Under the pieces are notes generated by a model, which saw only the letters and a list, made by a program, of their open reading frames with translations, was not told where the DNA came from and made no database searches. Shown in pieces: positions 24,661-36,240 of a stretch of DNA of 64,000 nt (position 1 is its first letter; every line of letters begins with the position of its first letter). The translations under genes were made by a program, and so were the position numbers. Source of the DNA: Halichondria panicea (Eukaryota; Porifera; Demospongiae; Suberitida; Halichondriidae); NCBI RefSeq assembly GCF_963675165.1, contig NC_087377.1, positions 14,690,198 through 14,754,197 on the forward strand, given 5' to 3'.

Positions 24661-25339
24661 GCTCCTGATTCCTATACTTCTTTTGTAGTGGCTCACGTAC
24701 GTACGTAATGTAACGTAATGTAACGTACACAGCAAAAACTGCTAACAAATACGGGAATTACGGGATGATCATTGAATGTCACACACACGGTACAGGTCAC
24801 AGACTTTCACGGGGGAGTAGTTTAACGGGAACCGTTGCCGTGGGGGAGGGGCTGGACGGGCAAACGTATGAAGACCGTGCAGTCTGGCCACATTAGCTGA
24901 CAGACAATAAAGAGACACCGTATATCTATAGAGTTTTGCTACTATATAATTATGTGCCCACTTCACCAATGGCTACTAATAAAAAAAACAGGGTGTACAT
25001 CTAGTTGATCAAGACGAGAGTGGATTAGAGCCACAACCAATGGCAAAGAGGACCAGATCTAGAGCTAGTGTCCTGTGTCCTCACTTGCGATCAGCACATA
25101 TCCAAATCTAGTTATTACAGTATTCAGATACAGACCTGAGTGACCCCATGACTTACCTGGATAGCTATATTCAACTGGAGTTGTACTGTCGACTCGTTAT
25201 AATAATAATAAACTTGCACTGTTTTATATTATTCTTACTGATAGGAGGAGGAGGAGGAGGAGCTCGTAATTGCGCATGCGTAGTATGAAACCCACATTTT
25301 AAGCGGGATGATTGGAGAAGCTGAGGACTTGGATTTTAA
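24661..25339. other. Intergenic, upstream of receptor B
   Basis: No exon seen. A short microsatellite (ACGTACGTACGTAATGTAACG, about 24697) and a GGA repeat near 25246-25262 are present. AGTGGATTAGAGCC occurs twice (24609 and 25018). Confidence 0.4.
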
Positions 25340-26418
25340 TAGCCTCGATCCCAGGCCGAGTTTTCGCTTTTATAACGGTTAGGCGAACAACTGGGCCTGG
25401 TACTAGTTGTCTGCGCATGCGTCAAATTTTCATTGTATATTTGTGGTCGGCAAAAATATTTAATAAATCAATAATTGAAATTTGTACACAGAAAATGCAC
25501 AGAGTGAGTACACAAAAGATGCACATAGGGAGCTGCTTCACAAAGGCCTGGGGAGTTGCCAGTTGTGCTGCAGCACAATTACAGTGACCCAGGGCAACTT
25601 CAGGATGATTGAATGCCTTCAAATTACGTTTCAAAAAGATTTAGCAGGCTGCTGGACTTCTCTGATTCTAGGCCCCAACTCGTAACTCATTGCTTGAGAA
25701 AACGTAGATTCTCTTGATGTCTCTGAGCTACCCAGCAACGCTCGAATGAGCAGGTCATACTCCAGTCCTGTGTCTGTGAGTATAGGACAATATTAAAAGA
25801 AACCAAAGACGGTTAAACCCTTACCTCAAACTGTCCAGTCTCGTCCGTTAGTATAGCCAAGAGGAGCACTGTTGGGATAGCTGGATATTAGCCATTGCTC
25901 CTGTACAGAGAAGTAGACATTTTAAATACATGTAGATCTATACATATTAAATTTCTCGGTTATAGTGTCATTGTCGACGAGCTGATGATAGCAGCACCAA
26001 GTTCTCTAGCTCACACTCTTCACTTGATCCACCATATTAATGATGAAACTATAGTCTACCTACATTCTTGCCAAACATGAACAAGACTTGATAGCATAGC
26101 CGGCCATAGGGCCCACACAAAAATATCTGACCTTAACAAGCTTGACAAAGCTTTATACCTCTTCCCTTGTTGTTCAGTCTTCAGAATAAGCTTCAGAGAA
26201 GAGAGAAGCTTCAGCTAAGAGCCATTCCAATTAATGATAAAACGGGAACTGACTTCTAGTACACGATAGTACACGAATATAAATGTCACGAAAGTGAACG
26301 AGAATATCCATTCGTCAGAATCTGACAAACGATTGACGCATGCGCAGACAACTAGTACCAGGCCCAGTTGTTTGCCTAACCGTTATAAAAGCGAAAACTC
26401 GGCCTGGGATCGAGGCTA
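25340..26418. mobile_element. 1.08-kb element with ~86-bp inverted ends and 9-bp target duplication
   Basis: The left end TAGCCTCGATCCCAGGCCGA at 25340 and its complement ending at 26418 form inverted repeats that match over about 86 bp with very few mismatches. GGATTTTAA flanks both sides (25331-25339 and 26419-26427). The ends belong to the same TAGCCTCG family as 3825-3880 and 36457-36540. No transposase is seen, so it is non-autonomous. A 9-bp duplication suggests a Mutator-like origin. Confidence 0.85.
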
Positions 26419-26427
26419 GGATTTTAA

Positions 26428-27360
26428 GAGCCTTTACGTTGACGTTGAGCATGAGAGAGCCGGTGTCATAAAATTTTAGGCCCCCCATGAGATTGGGCCC
26501 CCCCCGGCCTAGAATTTTAACATTTTAGGCCCCCTCTTAAAATTTTAGGCCCCCCCATTAACGCGCAACAGCGGTAACATTATGTGACAGTGCATTCTGA
26601 AAATACACCAATACAGTCTTCTATGGTCTTCACAGTCTATGCAGTGCCAGTTACTGAATGCAGCTCTCCTCACACACACACATTTCATGCATGTACAGTA
26701 GTATACCACTGGTCTCACAGCCATCACACTGATTCTATGAATCAGGCCTCATGCAGCACGAAGCACATAGGTGCCAACTGTCCCGAATTGGTCAGGACTG
26801 TCCAAGATTACCCTTGTCCCGAAAGGAAACTGCTATTGTGAATCCACCATGATACAACAGTTTCTCTCTTGACTTCGAATTCATCTCTAATCTCGACCAT
26901 TAGAATTTGTTGACAGCGTATACATGCTCTCCGTTATGGGTGGCCCCCCCACTCGCACTCCTATGACATGACTTGTGCATGTGGTTCTAATTTTACCATG
27001 GAACATGTCCTCTCTTGCCGTCTTCTCTGACAACAGTAGAAGTCTGAAAAGCTTGTTTGCTCTTTCCACTGAGAGTTCTTACGAAGGTAATTGATTCTAG
27101 CGAGATTAATGTTGTCGTACCTCCTCTGCATGCATGCTATTTTATCAATTATCGAAGTGCCATTATATTTTCAGGACACAAGAATACATATTTTAGCATA
27201 ATCATCTATCCTCTAATACACAGATAATGATTCAGTCTAGTGTTAAGTCTGTACATTTATAGCTAAGACTATAATACTAAATTCGTTCACAGCAGTAATA
27301 TTTGGCGACCAATTACTTCATCTTGCCTTAGAATATGTGACGAGTCAAAGCAATCTGTGG
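26428..27360. other. Intergenic with short C-rich repeats
   Basis: 26463-26560 has several copies of AAAATTTTAGGCCCCCC. No exon seen. The segment from about 26868 (TCTCTTGACTTCGAATTCATCTCTAATCTC) resembles 29165-29225, upstream of the orphan receptor fragment. Confidence 0.4.
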
Positions 27361-28620
27361 CTATCTACATTCATGTTTTGTTATGCAAATTTTAGCATAT
27401 AAATCATCTTCAACTGGACAAAATAGTGTCAAAATTGGTTTTTCATTTTGTCCTGGTTCAAAATATGTCAGATCGACATCGGTGCAATAATTGCAGAGCG
27501 GTATAGCAAAACTGTCTTTGTTGAGAGCTTGTCCTGAGTAGTATCGATTTGATAATGTCTTGTACGTGATAGTCATAATGTTGGGTATTGGCCAGGGAAG
27601 GAATTTATCGTTATTGCTCCGTTCAAGCACAAGTTCCACACTGAATTTTACTTGACCACGCCTCATATACATCTTGTATCCAGGATGTATGCGGAATGAT
27701 GGAGTGCGAATCGAGCCATTTTCTTTGGTAAAGTGAAGTGTGGCGTCTTTATTCGGAAGCAGCATAGTTGTCAGGATCGTTTGAATACAATCCAGTCTTC
27801 TTGTTGTGAGGATTGAACCTTGTTGGCTTCTGCTCTTGTCTTGATAGCTCAGCTCTTTCGAAACAGCCAAAAGAACAGTGTCAAATTTTTGCTGAAGCTC
27901 TTCATGCTCGGATTTTAGCTTTTGGTAGTTTGTAGCACTAGTTTTCATTGAAAGCTTTAAGTGATCTTGAAGGCTTGAAACTTCATGCAAATTCATCTCT
28001 TGGCGTGTCAGAGACAAGTTGCATCCAACTTCAATAAAAGGGCACTGTACTATCTCAAGCTTGCACTTCTGTCGGTGGCTTTGAACGTTTTTTCGCTTTA
28101 TATTGAAGGCTCCGCATTTATTGGGACAATGGATACTAACGTCAGGACAAACCTTAGTATGAACGCCTACTATTTCGTGATACTCTCCCTCGGTTTGGCA
28201 TAAATCACAAGCTATAATTCGATTTTCGCACTCCTCTTCCAAGTGTTGCTCCAGATCTTTCCGCTTAAATTGCTCCCTGCATTTATTGCTACAATCCACA
28301 ATTCCGTACGGACATTCACTCAAATGCTTATTAAACTTGCTATAAGTCGTAACTACTTCACACTCTTGGTTACCACAATTCATCTCAAGTTCGTTGATCT
28401 CTCTCTTCATTGGTTTGGACTCGATAAATTTGAAGTTTTTTTTCCGGCAATGAGGGCAAGTCTTGTTTGATTTGAGCCATTTGTTCAGGCAATCGTTGCA
28501 GAAATGTCCTCCACAGCACTCCGTTAGAAGAGGGTTGTTTAGAAGACTAGCACAGATAACACACTTGTACTTTGCAAGCAATTCTTTCAAAAACAATTGT
28601 TCAAGGATTGGAGTAGCCAT
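27361..28620 (-). CDS. RING/TRAF-like zinc-finger protein, single exon
   Basis: Open frame of 419 residues from MATPILEQLF at 28620. An upstream in-frame Met at 28725 is less likely because a TATA box (28695-28702) lies between the two. RING finger at residues 20-58 (CVIC, GGHFCNDC, CPHC). TRAF-type zinc fingers follow at about 75-235 (repeated CPxxxxxC and H...C, such as HLSECPYGIVDC and HTKVCPDVSIHCPNKC). A short coiled coil at about 245-285 (YQKLKSEHEELQQKFDTVLL) and a divergent MATH-like C-terminus (TPSFRIHPGYKM, LPWPIPNIM) complete it. TRAF proteins are cytoplasmic E3 ligases or adaptors in immune and stress signalling. No intron interrupts the frame although the neighbours are intron-rich. 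It lies between receptor genes B and C. Confidence 0.85.
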   Translation of the reverse strand: MATPILEQLFLKELLAKYKCVICASLLNNPLLTECCGGHFCNDCLNKWLKSNKTCPHCRKKNFKFIESKPMKREINELEMNCGNQECEVVTTYSKFNKHLSECPYGIVDCSNKCREQFKRKDLEQHLEEECENRIIACDLCQTEGEYHEIVGVHTKVCPDVSIHCPNKCGAFNIKRKNVQSHRQKCKLEIVQCPFIEVGCNLSLTRQEMNLHEVSSLQDHLKLSMKTSATNYQKLKSEHEELQQKFDTVLLAVSKELSYQDKSRSQQGSILTTRRLDCIQTILTTMLLPNKDATLHFTKENGSIRTPSFRIHPGYKMYMRRGQVKFSVELVLERSNNDKFLPWPIPNIMTITYKTLSNRYYSGQALNKDSFAIPLCNYCTDVDLTYFEPGQNEKPILTLFCPVEDDLYAKICITKHECR

Positions 28621-28694
28621 CACTTGGTCTTGCGTTTGTGTGGTGATAATGTTTGTGCACTGCATGCATGTGTGCTTGTGTGCATGTTGTTTTG

Positions 28695-28702
28695 TTTTTA
28701 TA
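28695..28702 (-). promoter_or_regulatory. TATA box of the TRAF-like gene
   Basis: TATAAAAA on the minus strand, 75-82 nt before the chosen ATG at 28620. It supports that start over the one at 28725. Confidence 0.5.
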
Positions 28703-28749
28703 CCCTCTGCGCATGCATGCTGCATGTACAGTCTCCCAGAAAAGGAGGA

Positions 28750-28885
28750 TTCATGGAAATTGGATTCATTGTCTATAGGTTCTCAGAAAATGAGGGTTCA
28801 TTGTCTGTGGTTTTTAGGAAATTGGATTCATTGTCTGTGGTTTTTAGGAAATTGGATTCATTGTCTATAGTACTCAGAATATGAG
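28750..28885 (+). repeat. Minisatellite, TCATTGTCTGTGGTTTTTAG type
   Basis: Four to five partial copies of a ~30-bp unit containing GGAAATTGGATTCATTGTCT. It lies just upstream of the TRAF-like gene. Confidence 0.8.
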
Positions 28886-28969
28886 GATTCATGGAAATTA
28901 CTGATTTCCATGCACCCCGCCACATGCATGTGAATCTCTTTATAATATATATAGCCTTATCAAGAATTA

Positions 28970-29700
28970 ATAGTACGATAGTACTATCTGAAGACACTAT
29001 CTCAATTAAGGCATCTCCATTAGCAGTGCAAGTGAAAGTGACTGTTTCCATTGGACATAGTCTCTCCACACTCACTGAATATTGGGCTTTAAAGAGCATA
29101 AAGTACTGTAAGGAAACATAATTCGAATATTCTTTCTTATACTAGTGCTGAAGCCAGCCAGAACTATAATGAGCTTCGAATTCATCTCTAATCTCATTGA
29201 ACTAGACCACTATAGAATTTGTTGACAGTGTATACATGCATGTTATAAGATTGCATTTAATTGTGATTGCTGACTAGACAACCTCACTGTGACTAAAAAT
29301 AGCATGTAGAACAAACGACAAAGTGTTTGCAGTAAACCTGTATTGATTGATTGGCTTCCACCCAGTTTAACCATAGGTAAGAGTTAGGCTCTTCAATCTA
29401 TGGTTAAACTCACCAATAAATGGAATCACGGAGTGCAACACAAACACAAGCAAATGTTGTATGGGAATCACTTCGAAAGTTTCTTATTAAGTATCAGCTT
29501 TTGGGGTCATTAATTTTAGGTGCTGTGTTCCCTTAAAGCACTGGCACACAATTGAATCTCAACCATGTGACGTATTTATAGAGCACTCACAAACTGAAGA
29601 GCTTTCGGTACTTTATAATAACCTCACGCCATTACAAATCCTCACACCAGTTTGAGCAGTGTTTCCAGGAGGTTGATGTGTTGAAGCGTTAGAGCACAGC
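28970..29700 (-). pseudogene. Orphan 5' end of a receptor gene (upstream region, leader, half Ig exon)
   Basis: 29086-28985 matches the start of the Ig-like exon of B and D (QYSVSVERLCPMETVTFTC) and then loses similarity after the TANGD residues. 29160-29130 matches the leader exon of receptor D (CTGGCTGGCTTCAGCACT) but its donor is altered. 29160-29690 resembles the upstream region of D at 49870-50230 (CCACCCAGTTT, AGTTTCTTAT, CTTAAAGCACTGG). So promoter, leader and half an exon were copied without the rest. Confidence 0.7.
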
Positions 29701-30134
29701 TAGTAAAATAATAATTATAGGTTCGCTATAATTGTATAGACATAGTTTTATATGTATACTTCTACAAAACTTATTCTGCATGCTATTGGAGCCATGTACT
29801 ATTGCACTTTAGGCATTAATGTATACACGGTCCATGTGCAACAAATTGATTTGCACGTGTTTTACTCCATCCATGCACTCACAGCTTCTGAGCTACCGAG
29901 TTATGACATTAAGTCAAGCAGTTGGATTAATGTTAGCACGGCTATAATATTATTTGAAAGAAGCAATTAAAGATTAATTAATAGCTATATTCACTAATTA
30001 TGTGGCAATGTTTTGTTGGTTAACCGTTTTGTTTGTTTAGTTATCATAACGATACTATTCAGAAAGCAAAACTGTTGACAGAAACTACAATGAACAAAAT
30101 AAACACCAGTTCAGATTGCAATTTAGTTACTATA
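29701..30134. other. Spacer and 3' flank of receptor C
   Basis: Small ORFs only. AAGCAAAACTGTTGACAGAAACTACAATG near 30065 recalls the conserved 3' flank of the other receptors. Confidence 0.4.
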
Positions 30135-32222
30135 TCAACTCATGTATCCAATTTCTCCATAAGCCTGATTCAACTGCAGCTCAATGTTTTGCTTGGCCGA
30201 CTGGAGTAGGATAATCATTATTTGCAAATCAAATAATCTCTAATCTCTCACTTGTCCATAAGCTTTATTAGACTCCACTTGAATGTTTTGTGTTCTTGGT
30301 GCCATTGCTAGATCAACTTCCTCGTATACCGGACCAGCTGAGGCTTTTGGAACTTCAACAGACATTTGGCTATCTGTTGAGCCTAATCAAAAAATTAATA
30401 TACGAAATTATTATAGATTGAATAGGATTTCTGTACGATTGCAAACAATGTTCTCACTTTCTCTTTTCTTTGTGATAATGAATAAGAGAACTATGAGCAC
30501 CAGAACAATCAGTACCACCACAAACAAACCGCCAACAACACCTCCAGCTACAGCAGCAATACTCGCACCAGTTACTGGCACACCTATAATAGGCCATTTT
30601 ATACACATGTCTTTGATATGTAAATGAAATATACTCACGTTTAATTGCAAGTACACACATGATGGTGTCAGGCTCTGTGCTCCACACTCCAGCATTAGTG
30701 CAAGTGATGATGATGGGTCCAGTCAGTGAGAGTCCATTGTCACATTGGTAAGTCAGCACTGTTCCCTCCAACACTGTCTCATTCAACCTATGATAGTCCA
30801 CTATAGTACCATTGGATGGCTCAACAGGAACAGTGCAGTTGACTGTGTATACAACAGTAAAATAAGTGACAGCACTACCTGGAAAAATCCTGCACTACAG
30901 TACTGCGATCAATCTCACTATGAAACTCACCGATTGTTGGACACACAAAATTCTCAGGGTTAGGATTCCATCGTCCATCACTGCCACAGATAGAGGTTCT
31001 TATCTGATCACTCCCAGAACAAGTGAAGGTCAGTGTGGAGTCCACAGTAGGTACACTGGGTGTCTGGACATTGACCACTCCAATAGCAGTAGAGAGGGAG
31101 GAAGGACAAGAAACTGCATGGATTGAGAATAGAGGTAAGTTAAACAAAACTCTACAAATTAAGTGACACATTAATGCTTGCTGACCTGTGGACAGTGTAG
31201 TAAACAACATTGAGGCATTGCTCATTCCAGCACAGTTGACAGCTCTGATAGACACATTGTAGGGAGTGTTGTAGGAGATGGTTATCTGTGCTGAGGTAGT
31301 CTCCACGGTGACTGGTGATCCGGAGAGAGGTGTTAGGGAAATGGTGAGAATATACATGACAGACACACCACCAGTGAAGGAGGGAGGGTCCCAATTCAAA
31401 GTGATAATGGAAAACCTGACTAGGTTTTGTTGAGAAGTCACTATCAGAGCAGATGGAGAAGATGGAGGCTCTGTTTGAGATGCAATAACACTATTAGATC
31501 TACACAACAGCATTTACTATTTTTTTGTCATTCACCGGCTACATTGATTGTGAGTGACTCAGTTATATCCCCCAAACAGCTCACAACACTGCCGTTTAGC
31601 CTAGACACTTCAGTGATGGTTGTGAGGGTAGAGGTAAGAGTACCATTACTGGTGGCAGCCACAGCAGCTTGAAACATGAATCCTTCAACTCCAGCAGGTG
31701 GTATACTACCAGTTGAAGAAGTTATAACCTGTGTTACCGACACAAGATAGTCAGGTGTAGGGTCAACTCTCCACAAAAGTGAAGTTCTACCAACAGAGCA
31801 GGTGAAGACAACAGGGTCATTTGGGCATGCCACACCATCACCACTGCTGGATGTCAACTGGTTGGCTGTGAACAAAGTGTACATGCATGTATGTACTATA
31901 GCTTACGGATAAACCTATCAATGCATGTATAAAGGAATAGAACAACATCAATATAAGCCAGATCTATAGATTTTAGCTATAGCGTGTACATAATCTATTG
32001 TGGACTCTTTAATTATTATATGGACTGCATGTGAAGATATACTCAGCAATGATTACCTTTTATATGTATATAATTATAGCTTACACCAGGAGCTTACACA
32101 CTGTCACAAATAATAGATAGTAGACATTCTAACTTACTAGAGACTGTAGAAATGAAGTGACTGTGACTGACAATGAAATAGATACATTGAAAACAAAGCA
32201 GTTTACACTCAGAGATATCCAT
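30135..32222 (-). CDS. Type I receptor C: Ig-like, FN3, two CCP, TM, tyrosine tail
   Basis: Exons: 32222-32138, 31865-31536, 31470-31186, 31113-30931, 30842-30639, 30583-30458, 30373-30252, 30200-30135. The sum is 1401 nt, an open frame of 466 residues. Leader 1-28 (LCFQCIYFIVSHSHFIS); Ig-like 29-138; FN3 139-233 (LNWDPPSFTGG); CCP 234-294 and 295-362; TM 363-404 (GGLFVVVLIVLVLIVLLFII) then TKKRES; tail 405-466 with PVYEEVDLAM, NKAYGQ and NQAYGEI. It has one CCP fewer than A and B and a much more diverged ectodomain, while the tail is close to theirs. This suggests an older duplicate with fast-evolving outer domains. Confidence 0.86.
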
Positions 32223-32429
32223 GTTCACAGAAGCAAATTTGTATTGGTAAGAATCATAATTTTTGAAAGATAAAACTACTGAGACTATACAATTATTTAG
32301 ATCTAACTATTTAAAAGATACGAAAAAGTCACAATAAGTAAATCGAGTGCACAATTAAAGCCGCCGCGTACAGCTGTAATTATATACACTAGCTCATTAT
32401 AGACCTAGTTCTACTGCATCCAATATTTT

Positions 32430-33800
32430 TCTTTGTTGCAACGGCCTCGTAGTTAACTTACCGTCTGCACAGCGCATGAACAACTTCTCATTATTTTGTC
32501 CATAAGCATCAACTTGCATTTTGTGTCATTGCTATAGGCCATTTTCTTCTATACGGGACCAGTTGGTACCACCACCAAGTGTGCATCATCACTCACTATA
32601 CCCCAATTGTACTGAATATAGTTACTGTAGTCCAGCTATAGATGTCTAATGATGTAATCGTATCAGTACAAAAGCTTGATAAAAAATTTATGTTAGAGCT
32701 GACCAAGGAATGTGAACTATAATTATGGTAACTGTGATAACATGCAGGCTATGAAAATAGGTCATTAAAGCTAGTGCATGCATGCACCGGCCATTATTAC
32801 ATTACATATAGGATTAATGTCAAAGTACCTGCTGTATATAGTGTGCTATGATATCAGCCAAACCAAATGTGAAAAACAAGAACTGCACCACAAGCTAGTA
32901 TGAACTATGAAATTATAACTCAAACAACAGCTATAATTATAACGATGCAAACAGCAACCCTCCAACACTAGCGTGCTCCTGCTACCTGCATATGCTTGGC
33001 CTCATGTGTTGAGTGGGAGCGCCCTCCACACAATAGTGTCTATCAAGATTAAACTAACGATCGATTAGTCCTGGAATCCTCAGATCTATTGAAGACATCA
33101 TTGAAGACCAACCTCATTCAAGCCTTTGGGCTGCTTTCCTGAAATGCCTGCCACTTTGTGCAAGAAGATAGCCGAGAATAAACCAGGCTGTCAGTTTGGA
33201 TATGAGGTGCATGTCCACCAGGGTTAGTGCTTATTAATAATGTGATCAGCACTATAAATAGACATGTTGGAGAAGTGAAAGGTTCGCTATGGAGAATGCA
33301 TGTGCTTTGACTGTTTTCCCTGTACACAATTCCGAATAAAAGGCGTGTGGAAAGGTGATTGTGTATCAGAGAATAAATGAAATTAGTCCAGCAAGAACAA
33401 TAAACACCAGGTATACATCAGTGATATCTATGTTGATGGAGTAAGCATAACACATGTGTTCCACGTCAGCACATCTGGACGTTTTCAGCTGCTATTGGTG
33501 AAACCTATACCATTCAAGTGCAAGCTGACCATAGTGCAGTACGTGCCTGCCCGTGTCAAAAACGTTTGATGATGTATATGACACAAACGTTCAATGTTTG
33601 CCACAGAATGTAATTTATCTTTTATAATCTCCCCTGGTGTATAATATTATTGCCCCATGCACTCTTCTGTATCTAGACATGTGGCAGTCAGTAGCCCCTC
33701 AGGGAATATCATGGTGGAAGGTCACTTGTGTATATACGCAGGAGTGCTCTGATATACGGTATAGCTGATATTGAATGATCAGTTCGTGGTAAAAGGTGTA
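32430..33800 (-). pseudogene. Decayed receptor copy (tail and CCP remnants)
   Basis: 32435-32590 keeps the pattern of the tail exons (CTTGTCCATAAGC, TTTTGTGTCATTGCTA, TATACGGGACCAG on the plus strand). 33625-33780 keeps parts of the second CCP exon (ATCTCCCCTGG, ACATGTGGCAGTCA, CCCCTCAGGGAA, GGTCACTTGTG). No open frame remains. This would be a sixth member of the receptor family, extensively degraded. Confidence 0.55.
32700..33620. other. Unannotated spacer inside the decayed receptor copy
   Basis: No exon or repeat that I can name. AT-rich, with several ATAATTAT and GCATGCATGC palindromes. Confidence 0.4.
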
Positions 33801-34372
33801 CTACTGTACGTGATTAAATTTGTCACTCTGTGGTTGCGTGTGCAGACTAAAATTGGTGTCACTTAGCTAGCTTGAACGTGGTGGTGTGTCATCAAGAGAA
33901 TGCGCTGCCCACTAATAACCTAGACCTATACTTACTTCATCTATCTATCTCATCACTTCACAGAATCCTTTGAAAGTCGATCACTTTGATCCTCAAATTC
34001 CCTGTACTTTCCACTATAATAATACCTATTATATACCCTTGTAAAGATGTATCGCGAACTTACCAAAAATCTGTCTCTGTTATGTGTTTTTCATATTAGT
34101 GATGCCTGTCTGACATGTCCGGAGGTCGAATGATGCATGGGGATCGAATCCATTGTGAACAATCATAAAAACTATATATGTGTGTTAAAAAGGTGACTAA
34201 ACATTACAGATATAATATTATAGGTCTTAAAATTTAATTATGTGTATACTGACAACAAATAGTATGGACTTCAAATAAAACTTCGCACTATATAATTCAG
34301 CAGCACTATGTGAAAAAGAAACTGTGTTAATTAGTAGCTGTGTTTCAAAGCTTTTCTGTGAGCGTGAAAATC

Positions 34373-34378
34373 TTTATT
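34373..34378 (-). terminator. Polyadenylation signal of the adhesion GPCR
   Basis: AATAAA on the minus strand, shortly after both possible stop codons (34495 and 34389). Confidence 0.5.
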
Positions 34379-34388
34379 TTCGTGCCAT

Positions 34389-36189
34389 TTAATTGTCATT
34401 TTCAAGCAATTCAGCAATGTACGACTTCTCTGAGACGAATTCAGATGCAGCAGTCTCATCGACTTTAATGGCTTCATCTTTCATGGTACTATGATTATGT
34501 TTGCTGAATCTTGAGTGACTTGGCTTGAGCTGAACACCACTTGTCGGATTCTTGCTCTGCATGTAATAGATATTTCGCAATCTGGCACTATAAATATAAA
34601 CAGTCTAATTTCTAACTTGAACTACAATGGAAACGAGCATATACACTCTAATAATGCATATATAATTAATAATAGGCGATCCACGTCCTGTCTAGACATT
34701 AATTTAGGTAGATCTATGTAGTTATACCAGATCGTTTTTTCCTGAGGCAGAAGTTAATACAACGCTATTCATTCTCTTTCTGCACTGCTTTAGGAAGTTT
34801 GTGACCTAAAAAGTAGAAGAGATTTAGACATATAAAAATGCTAAAAAATAAAACACGCACCTTTTCACTCCTGAGCACATGGAAGATGAATACAAACAGG
34901 CCTTGCAGTGAGTTAAAGATAGAGAACAACCATGCAAATACAATAGTGCTGCTGTTGACTGAGAGTAGACCAAACACCCAAGTCAGCCCGAGTATTGGAA
35001 GGAGAATTACGGTGGTCTTGAAGAGTTGTCTGCATGCATAATTATATATATACAAGCATTGGGATCAACGTGTTACTGAATGATACATACATGAGAGTTG
35101 ACACACTCACGAGAATAACTGTAAAGATTCCTTTATCCCAGTTTGTTGCACGGTTGACTTTCTCAGATTATAGACACTGCGTAAAGCAGCCAAGAGGAAG
35201 AACACATTCACCTGTATATGTATAGTCATCTTATAAAGGTCAATTAATTTAACAGTGCAGATGTGTACTCTGAGTCAAAAACTGCTGCTATAATTATTAT
35301 TACATGCACTATAATTATTTCGATGCATTTGCAAGCTATATAGAGATCTCACCAGAACAACTAGTAGCATTGGTACAACAAATGCCCATATCGCTCCTTT
35401 ATCACCAGCACCAACAGCAATCCAACAACTGAATGTACAAAAATGAACAAATAAATAAATATTGTCAGTTGTAAAGGTTTGATAATTACACGAATTCTTT
35501 TTTGAGGGAAGCGCTGTATGTTGTAACATGCATGCAGGTATCTATAATAGGATTTGAAGATGAGGTTCCACTGAATTATACAATAAAACTTACTACTTTT
35601 CTGTGCCATACTGGTCATGAATAATTCCAGCAGATATAGCCACCGGTATCACTGGAACACCTGCAAGAAACATAGCCAAATGCACTCGACAGAATGCTAT
35701 TATAATGAAAGCACCACAGGTGCTGATGCCTCGGTGGAGGTGCCAAAGCTACATAACATAAAACTACTAATAGCTAGCTTTTATACACACATTGATCATG
35801 ATGAACATCTTTAATTTTGCTGCATGCAATCAACCTAATAGTAGGTAATGATCGACCATGATTTTTGTTAAAAACGATCTATGCCAAAAGTTCAAGTCTA
35901 AAATTAATGGCTGCAAGTCAGCAGAGCCTTGCAGCTCTCTGCTCACTCTTGCAGCTACCAATAGCTAGCGTTTTAGTGCATAGCTAACTACTAAGTAGAG
36001 TAGCAATACTCGGTGAACAAGTTTTGCTACGTGCTCTTCTGCAATGGCATTCCAAGTAAGCAAAACTAGGCATAACTCGAGAACAAAGAATTATTTTGCA
36101 AATCCACAAATTAAAATCCAAGTAAACATGACTAGAAGCCTATAGAAACTCTTACTTGCACTTGATTCATCCTTGAGCAGCCGTAGCGG

Positions 36190-36240
<51 letters not shown>

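Noticed and set aside
28621-28725. Upstream in-frame start of the TRAF-like gene (35 extra residues)
   Set aside because: The extra part is low complexity (HA, KQHAHKHTCMQ) and a TATA box at 28695-28702 lies downstream of that ATG.
28463-28884. Plus-strand ORFs of 95-135 codons
   Set aside because: They are antisense to the TRAF-like gene and read through a minisatellite.
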